Source of the DNA: an uncultured Devosia sp.
Lineage (GTDB): Bacteria; Pseudomonadota; Alphaproteobacteria; Rhizobiales; Devosiaceae
NCBI GenBank assembly: GCA_946481445.1
Contig: CAMLOA010000025.1
Coordinates: 1 to 11,402, forward strand
Direction: 5' to 3'
DNA: 11,402 nt
Translations under genes and position numbers: made by a program
In this document: positions 7,969 through 11,402 of the stretch, piece after piece
How positions within the stretch are numbered: the first letter of the stretch is position 1
How the letters are laid out: each line of letters opens with the position of its first letter
The notes under the pieces: model-generated
The model's database searches: none
Told to the model about the DNA's origin: nothing
Seen by the model: only the letters and a program-made list of their open reading frames with translations

Positions 7969-8044
7969 GTCATTCCCGCGAAAGCGGGAACCTCTGTTTG
8001 ACGTAGTTATGCGTAACGGAGGTCCCCGCTTTCGCGGGGATGAC
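7969..8044. repeat. Double-hairpin palindromic repeat between modA and modB
   Basis: A 26-base left arm (7969-7994) and a 26-base right arm (8019-8044) are inverted copies, 24 of 26 matching, around a 24-base centre. Each arm is also its own hairpin: TTCCCGC-GAAA-GCGGGAA on the left and TCCCCGC-TTTC-GCGGGGA on the right. The two differences between the arms are a compensatory pair that keeps each small stem intact. This resembles dispersed palindromic elements common between genes in alphaproteobacteria. It fills most of the modA-modB spacer and encodes the false N-terminal extension of modB. Confidence 0.85.
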
Positions 8045-8067
8045 ACCGCGGGTGAACGCGGGCGCCT

Positions 8068-8799
8068 CTACTCGACCAGGTAACCCCCAGCCTCGACTAC
8101 TCTCAACGCTGCCGCGCTCTTCAGGAACTCGATGAAAGCCGTAGCCGCCGGATTGTCCACGCCGCTCCAGAGCAGCACCGCATCCTGGCGGATCGGCTCG
8201 TAGAGGGTCGCGGGCACGATCCAGACGCCGGATTTGCCGATGACCTGGCTGGCAGCCACGAAGCCGAGTTCGGCATTGCCGCTTTCGATGAACTGCAGCG
8301 TCTGGGTGATATTCTCGCCGGTCACCAGTCTGGGCGGGATTGCCTCGGTCAGGCCCAAAGCCGCAATGGCTTCGGTCGCGGCGCGGCCATAGGGCGCCGT
8401 TTCCGGATCGGCGATGGCGATCTTTTCGAACGCCCCGGCCTCCAGCACGGCCTTGCCATCGCCGAGGTCCATCGACGTGCTGTAGAGCGCCAGCGCTCCG
8501 ATGGCATAGGTGAAGACCGTGCCGTCGACGCCCAGCCCCTCGCCCACGGCCTGCGACGGACGAACGTCGTCGGCGGCCAGGAAGACGTCGAACGGCGCGC
8601 CCTGGCTGATCTGGGCATAGAGTTGGCCCGTGGCGCCAAAGCTGTAGATCACCTCATGCCCGGTCTTGGCCGTGAAGATCGGCGCCAGGTCCTCGGCCAC
8701 ATTGGTGAAATTGGCGGCGACAGCGACATGGACCGTCTCGGCCTGTGCGCCAGCAGCCAAGAGCAGGCTGGCAAGGGCGACGGTGACGGCGCGGTTCAT
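8068..8799 (-). CDS. modA: Molybdate-binding periplasmic protein
   Basis: 243 residues. A signal peptide (1-20, ending AGAQA) precedes the mature start ETVHVAVAANFTNVAEDLAP, which is typical of the AANFT branch of ModA. It continues with YSFGATGQLYAQISQGAPFDVFLAAD, a family hallmark in which serine and backbone groups bind the oxyanion. The C-terminal part (AELGFVAASQV, later IEFLKS) is also typical. It captures molybdate, perhaps tungstate, in the periplasm and delivers it to ModB. The ATG has GGAG five bases upstream. That site lies inside a palindrome at 8807-8832, so translation or transcription may be controlled there. A modE-like gene lies 65 bp upstream and modB 138 bp downstream. Confidence 0.93.
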   Translation of the reverse strand: MNRAVTVALASLLLAAGAQAETVHVAVAANFTNVAEDLAPIFTAKTGHEVIYSFGATGQLYAQISQGAPFDVFLAADDVRPSQAVGEGLGVDGTVFTYAIGALALYSTSMDLGDGKAVLEAGAFEKIAIADPETAPYGRAATEAIAALGLTEAIPPRLVTGENITQTLQFIESGNAELGFVAASQVIGKSGVWIVPATLYEPIRQDAVLLWSGVDNPAATAFIEFLKSAAALRVVEAGGYLVE

Positions 8800-8806
8800 G
8801 AGAACT

Positions 8807-8832
8807 CCGATATGGTCTGAAATCCATATCGG
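8807..8832. promoter_or_regulatory. Perfect-arm palindrome, candidate Mo-box (ModE operator)
   Basis: CCGATATGG (8807-8815) and CCATATCGG (8824-8832) are perfect 9-base inverted arms around 8 bases. As I recall, ModE boxes of E. coli have half-sites of the form CG-N-TAT with mirror ATA-N-CG across 24 bp. The same pattern and span occur here at 8808-8831. It lies between the ModE-like gene and modA, immediately before the modA ATG. One arm overlaps the modA ribosome-binding GGAG, so in the mRNA it could also form a hairpin hiding that site. The binding protein is inferred. Confidence 0.6.
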
Positions 8833-8864
8833 TTTCTGGCGCAGCCATGCCGGCCACGCAAGCG

Positions 8865-9236
8865 TTATTTCCGTTCGGACATATCGAATTTCTGCCGCAG
8901 GGCCGCGACTTCTTCGGCAATGGCCGCACGCGTCCTGTCCTGCATGCGCCGATAGCTCGCCAGCACCATCCGGCCCGCATCGGTGAGATGGGCGCCGCCC
9001 TGCGTCGCGCCGCCCCGGCTCGATTCGACCAAGGGCTGGCCAAAGCCGTCATTGAGCGCCTGCACCAGGCCCCAGGCGCGCTTGTAGCTCATGCCCATGG
9101 CCTTGCCTGCCGCGGAGATGGAGCCGGTGCTCTCGATCAGTTCCAGCAGGTCGGCACGCCCGGGACCGATATAGGCCTTGTCGCTCAGGGTAACGCGGAG
9201 ATGGGTGAGCCCGTCGGCGGGAATGTCATTTGCCAC
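8865..9236 (-). CDS. Single-domain ModE-like winged-helix regulator
   Basis: 123 residues. The protein is a LysR-type/ModE N-terminal winged helix: [36 protein letters not shown] (about 27-62) is the ModE recognition region, followed by a wing with [18 protein letters not shown] (about 72-89) and a final helix. It stops there. The two molybdate-binding TOBE/Mop domains of full-length ModE (about 260 residues) are missing. By family it controls molybdate-uptake and molybdenum genes. Such one-domain forms are, to my recollection, known in Agrobacterium. The start is GTG, supported by GGAGGG six bases upstream. It lies upstream of modA on the same strand, with a Mo-box-like palindrome between. 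How molybdate would be sensed is unclear. Confidence 0.85.
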   Translation of the reverse strand: MANDIPADGLTHLRVTLSDKAYIGPGRADLLELIESTGSISAAGKAMGMSYKRAWGLVQALNDGFGQPLVESSRGGATQGGAHLTDAGRMVLASYRRMQDRTRAAIAEEVAALRQKFDMSERK

Positions 9237-9253
9237 GCCAATCCCTCCAATGG

Positions 9254-9329
9254 ACCTTATCCCGAGCGTGTCGAAGGACGAGGTCGTGGCCAGTACCCTA
9301 CTACCGCATGGTTCGACAGGCTCACCATG
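9254..9329. repeat. Double-hairpin palindromic repeat between modE-like gene and eda
   Basis: Left unit 9254-9284: ACCTTATCC pairs with GGACGAGGT (8 of 9, one G-T). Right unit 9307-9329: CATGGT pairs with ACCATG. The two loops carry the same core in opposite directions (GAGCGTGTCGAA on the left; the reverse complement of the right loop reads GAGCCTGTCGAA). Stems differ while loop cores are kept, as expected for a mobile palindromic repeat. The type (GAGC-TGTCGAA cores) is familiar from many alphaproteobacterial genomes. It fills most of the 108-bp space between the two genes. Confidence 0.75.
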
Positions 9330-9344
9330 AGGTCTCGCCCGGAA

Positions 9345-9980
9345 TCACCCGCGCAGGGCCGAGGCCTCGCGGGCCAGCGCTTCCACCCGCGCCCAGTCGC
9401 CATTGGCCAGGGCATCGGCCGGCATGATCCAGCTGCCGCCCACGCAGATGACATTGGGCAGGCCGAGATAGACCTTGGCCTTTTCCGGATCGATGCCACC
9501 GGTGGGGCAGAAGGTGATGTCGGCCAGCGGCGAGGCAAAGGCCTTGAGCACGGGGGCGCCGCCATTGGCTTCCGCCGGGAAGAACTTGAGGAAGCCATAG
9601 CCGCGCTCGGACGCCGTCATCGCCTCGCTGGGCGTGGCAATGCCGGGCAGCAGCGGAATGCCGATATCGTCGGCGGCATCCAGGATGCGCGGCGAAATGC
9701 CGGGCGAAACCATGAAGCGGCAGCCGGCATCGACGGACTGCTTCATGTGCAGCGGCGTGCGGACAGTGCCGGACCCGACGATGGCACCTTCGACCTTGGC
9801 CATTTCCTCCATCACCTTGAGCGCGTTGGGCGTGCGCAGCGTGACTTCCAGGATCGGCAGACCGCCCGCCACCAGCGCCTCGGCCAGCGGCCGCGCCTTG
9901 CTGACATCGTCCAGGATGATCACCGGCACGACCGGAGCCAGCGACAGGATGGAGCGGATGGCGGCGGTATCTTGCGGCAT
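9345..9980 (-). CDS. eda: 2-dehydro-3-deoxy-phosphogluconate (KDPG) aldolase
   Basis: 211 residues, normal length. It splits KDPG into pyruvate and glyceraldehyde-3-phosphate, the last step of the Entner-Doudoroff pathway, and commonly also cleaves 4-hydroxy-2-oxoglutarate. The general acid/base Glu45 lies in ILEVTLRT, and the Schiff-base lysine is K132 in FLKFFPAE (equivalent to Lys133 of E. coli). VGSGTV (68-73), SPGISP (92-97) and PTGGID complete the phosphate and substrate sites. The ATG has GAGG six bases upstream. The gene stands alone here, without edd or kdgK, and is divergent from nadA. A possible minus-strand promoter is TTGCGG (10040-10035) with TAACGC (10017-10012) at 17-bp spacing. 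Confidence 0.94.
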   Translation of the reverse strand: MPQDTAAIRSILSLAPVVPVIILDDVSKARPLAEALVAGGLPILEVTLRTPNALKVMEEMAKVEGAIVGSGTVRTPLHMKQSVDAGCRFMVSPGISPRILDAADDIGIPLLPGIATPSEAMTASERGYGFLKFFPAEANGGAPVLKAFASPLADITFCPTGGIDPEKAKVYLGLPNVICVGGSWIMPADALANGDWARVEALAREASALRG

Positions 9981-10049
9981 GGTCGGCCTCGTCTGCGATG
10001 GAACTGGGCAAGCGTTAGGTCGCGGTCGAAATTACCGCAACCCCGTTCA

Positions 10050-10078
10050 TTGAAAAGGCGGCAAAAAATCCCTAGGTT
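10050..10078 (+). promoter_or_regulatory. Candidate nadA promoter
   Basis: TTGAAA (10050-10055) and TAGGTT (10073-10078) are spaced by 17 bp. The -35 is strong and the -10 is partial but of a kind often seen in alphaproteobacteria. The inferred start would leave a leader of about 20 bases containing the GGAGG ribosome-binding site. Confidence 0.4.
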
Positions 10079-10106
10079 CCGCCACGACTTCTGGAGGGCA
10101 GGTTTG

Positions 10107-11174
10107 ATGGTGCAGACAATCAATGCGGTGACACCGCTGGACGAGGCCCGCGCCATCCTTGCCGAGCATTTCGACCTCAAGTTCACCAAGGCCGTCCAGC
10201 GCGCCACCGAAAAGGTGTTCGACCGGGTCAAGGACAAGATTCCCGAGGTCGAATGGCCGTTCTATGCGCCGCTGATCCTGGAGATCAACCGGCTCAAGAA
10301 GGAGAAGGACGCGGTCGTCCTGGCCCACAATTACCAGACGCCGCAGATCTATCACGGCGTGGCCGACATCGTGGGCGACAGCCTGCAACTGGCCATCGAG
10401 GCAACCAAGGTGCGCCAGTCGGTGATCGTGCAGTGCGGCGTGCACTTCATGGCCGAGACCAGCAAGTTGCTGAACCCGGAAAAGACCGTCCTCATCCCCG
10501 ATAGCCGTGCCGGCTGCTCGCTCAGCGAAAGCATCACCGCCGAGGACGTGCTGGCCATGCGCGCCCAGTATCCCGGCGCCCCGGTCGTCACCTATGTCAA
10601 CACCTCGGCCGCCGTGAAGGCTGTGACCGACGTGTGCTGCACCTCCTCCAACGCGCTCGACATCGTCAATCGCGTCGAGGGCGACACGGTCATCATGATC
10701 CCCGATCAATACCTGGCCGCCAACACGGCCAAGAAGACGCAAAAGAAGATCATCACCTGGGCCGGCGCCTGCGAAGTGCACGAGACCTTCACCGCCGAGG
10801 ACATTTCCGAGCTGCGCCACGCCTATCCCACGGCCAAGATCATCGCCCATCCCGAATGCCCGCCCGAGGTCATCGACGCGGTCGACTTCGCCGGCTCCAC
10901 CGCCGCCATGATCGACTGGGTCAAGTCCACCAAGCCGCCGCGCGTCGTCATGGTCACCGAATGCTCCATGTCCGACAATGTCGCCTCCGAAACCACCGGC
11001 GTCGATTTCCTGCGCGGCTGCAACATCTGCCCGCACATGAAGCGCATCAATCTCGAAAACGTCCTGTGGTCGCTGCACACCATGACCGAGGAAGTCACCA
11101 TTCCCGCCGAAATCATCCCGCCCGCCCGATTGGCGGTGGAGAGGATGATCGAACTCAGCCGCAAGGGTGACTGA
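10107..11174 (+). CDS. nadA: Quinolinate synthase
   Basis: 355 residues. It condenses iminoaspartate with dihydroxyacetone phosphate to quinolinate in de novo NAD synthesis and needs a [4Fe-4S] cluster. The expected ligands are visible: C137 in [10 protein letters not shown]251 in AHPECPPE, and C305/C308 in [10 protein letters not shown], where one of the pair binds iron. [20 protein letters not shown] near 71-90 and DVCCTSSNA are also typical. The ATG at 10107 is chosen because GGAGG lies nine bases upstream. The same frame stays open far upstream, across the opposite strand of eda and the modE-like gene, but that is coincidental. Usual partners nadB and nadC are not in the window immediately downstream; instead a repeat and an oppositely oriented gene follow. 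Confidence 0.95.
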   Translation: MVQTINAVTPLDEARAILAEHFDLKFTKAVQRATEKVFDRVKDKIPEVEWPFYAPLILEINRLKKEKDAVVLAHNYQTPQIYHGVADIVGDSLQLAIEATKVRQSVIVQCGVHFMAETSKLLNPEKTVLIPDSRAGCSLSESITAEDVLAMRAQYPGAPVVTYVNTSAAVKAVTDVCCTSSNALDIVNRVEGDTVIMIPDQYLAANTAKKTQKKIITWAGACEVHETFTAEDISELRHAYPTAKIIAHPECPPEVIDAVDFAGSTAAMIDWVKSTKPPRVVMVTECSMSDNVASETTGVDFLRGCNICPHMKRINLENVLWSLHTMTEEVTIPAEIIPPARLAVERMIELSRKGD

Positions 11175-11197
11175 CCATCAACACACGCGATGCCACA

Positions 11198-11276
11198 CCT
11201 CCCCCTTGACGGGGGAGGCAAGCGGAGCTTGGCCCAAAGGGCCTTAGCGCAGCTCGGAGGGGGTGCTCACGCCCCC
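11198..11276. repeat. Triple-hairpin palindromic repeat after nadA
   Basis: Three hairpins lie in a row. The first is CCTCCCCC (11198-11205) with GGGGGAGG (11211-11218) around five bases. The second is GGCCC (11231-11235) with GGGCC (11239-11243) around AAA. The third is GGGGGTG (11259-11265) with CGCCCCC (11270-11276) around CTCA. The outer C-rich and G-rich parts can also pair with each other. It resembles a dispersed intergenic element. The first hairpin begins 23 bases after the nadA stop and could help end or protect the transcript, though no T-run follows. Confidence 0.75.
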
Positions 11277-11315
11277 GATTCATGGGCTAAGAGCTGGGGT
11301 GTGTCGGGCCTTGAA

Positions 11316-11402
11316 TTACCCCGGCCGCCTCGCCACGAGGTCAATCTCCACCAGCGCCCCCACCGCCAGCGCCGTCACCCCCACCGTGGTCCGCGCCGGC
11401 AG
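11316..11402 (-). CDS. RidA-family protein (C-terminal fragment)
   Basis: Only the last 28 codons and the TAA stop are present; the gene starts beyond the right edge. The visible end, LPARTTVGVTALAVGALVEI followed by DLVARRPG, matches the C-terminus of RidA/YjgF proteins. In that family the arginine of ARTTV and the glutamate of ALVEID belong to the active site that hydrolyses reactive enamines and imines. Subgroup and exact substrate cannot be told from this fragment. It converges on nadA, with the palindromic repeat between the two. Confidence 0.82.
   Translation of the reverse strand: MPARTTVGVTALAVGALVEIDLVARRPG

Noticed and set aside
7930..8046. N-terminal extension of modB to an upstream ATG
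   Set aside because: The extra 39 residues are translated palindromic repeat; the protein from 7929 has normal ModB length.
8847..10106. Long in-frame 5' extension of nadA (frame open from 8847)
   Set aside because: It crosses the opposite strand of the modE-like gene and eda. NadA homology starts near 10107, where a GGAGG site and a promoter candidate lie.
1..11402. CRISPR arrays, tRNA/rRNA genes, insertion-sequence transposases, prophage or defence genes
   Set aside because: No regularly spaced direct repeats, RNA-gene signatures or related protein families were found in the window.

Overview
The window looks like a chromosomal segment of a GC-rich alphaproteobacterium, probably Hyphomicrobiales and perhaps close to Devosia. 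This rests on overall gene character, GTG/TTG starts, a ModE-type regulator beside modA/modB, and several GC-rich palindromic intergenic repeats. The genus is an inference I could not test. The window is mostly ordinary metabolic and envelope genes, and I see no clearly new multi-gene system. The interesting material lies between the genes: operator-like palindromes, three different palindromic repeats, and a 409-base gene-free gap where modC would be expected.

Left part (1-4013). A truncated gene for a secreted protein, probably a sugar ABC-transporter binding protein, is divergent from a ROK-family repressor. Two related 17-bp operator-like sites lie between them. A bifunctional mannose-1-phosphate guanylyltransferase/mannose-6-phosphate isomerase gene then overlaps galU by 4 bp. 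This pair supplies GDP-mannose and UDP-glucose for surface polysaccharide or glycan synthesis.

Middle part (4010-6839, minus strand). Read in transcription order, a QmcA-type SPFH/stomatin gene and its NfeD partner form a tight pair. An outer-membrane beta-barrel protein follows 57 bp later, and its stop codon interlocks with that of galU. The SPFH/NfeD pair acts in inner-membrane organisation or quality control. The barrel sits next to the sugar-nucleotide genes and may serve surface polysaccharide, but this is only suggested by position.

Gap (6840-7248). It holds a candidate qmcA promoter, a 24-bp palindrome and nested inverted repeats, but no recognisable gene.

Right part (7249-11402). 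A molybdate cluster runs on the minus strand in the order modE-like regulator, modA, modB. A 26-bp perfect-arm palindrome resembling a Mo-box lies at the modA ribosome-binding site. A double-hairpin repeat separates modA from modB, and no modC follows. Upstream of modE come a second double-hairpin repeat and eda (KDPG aldolase, Entner-Doudoroff pathway). eda is divergent from nadA (quinolinate synthase, NAD synthesis). A third palindromic repeat separates nadA from the C-terminal end of a RidA-family gene that runs off the window.
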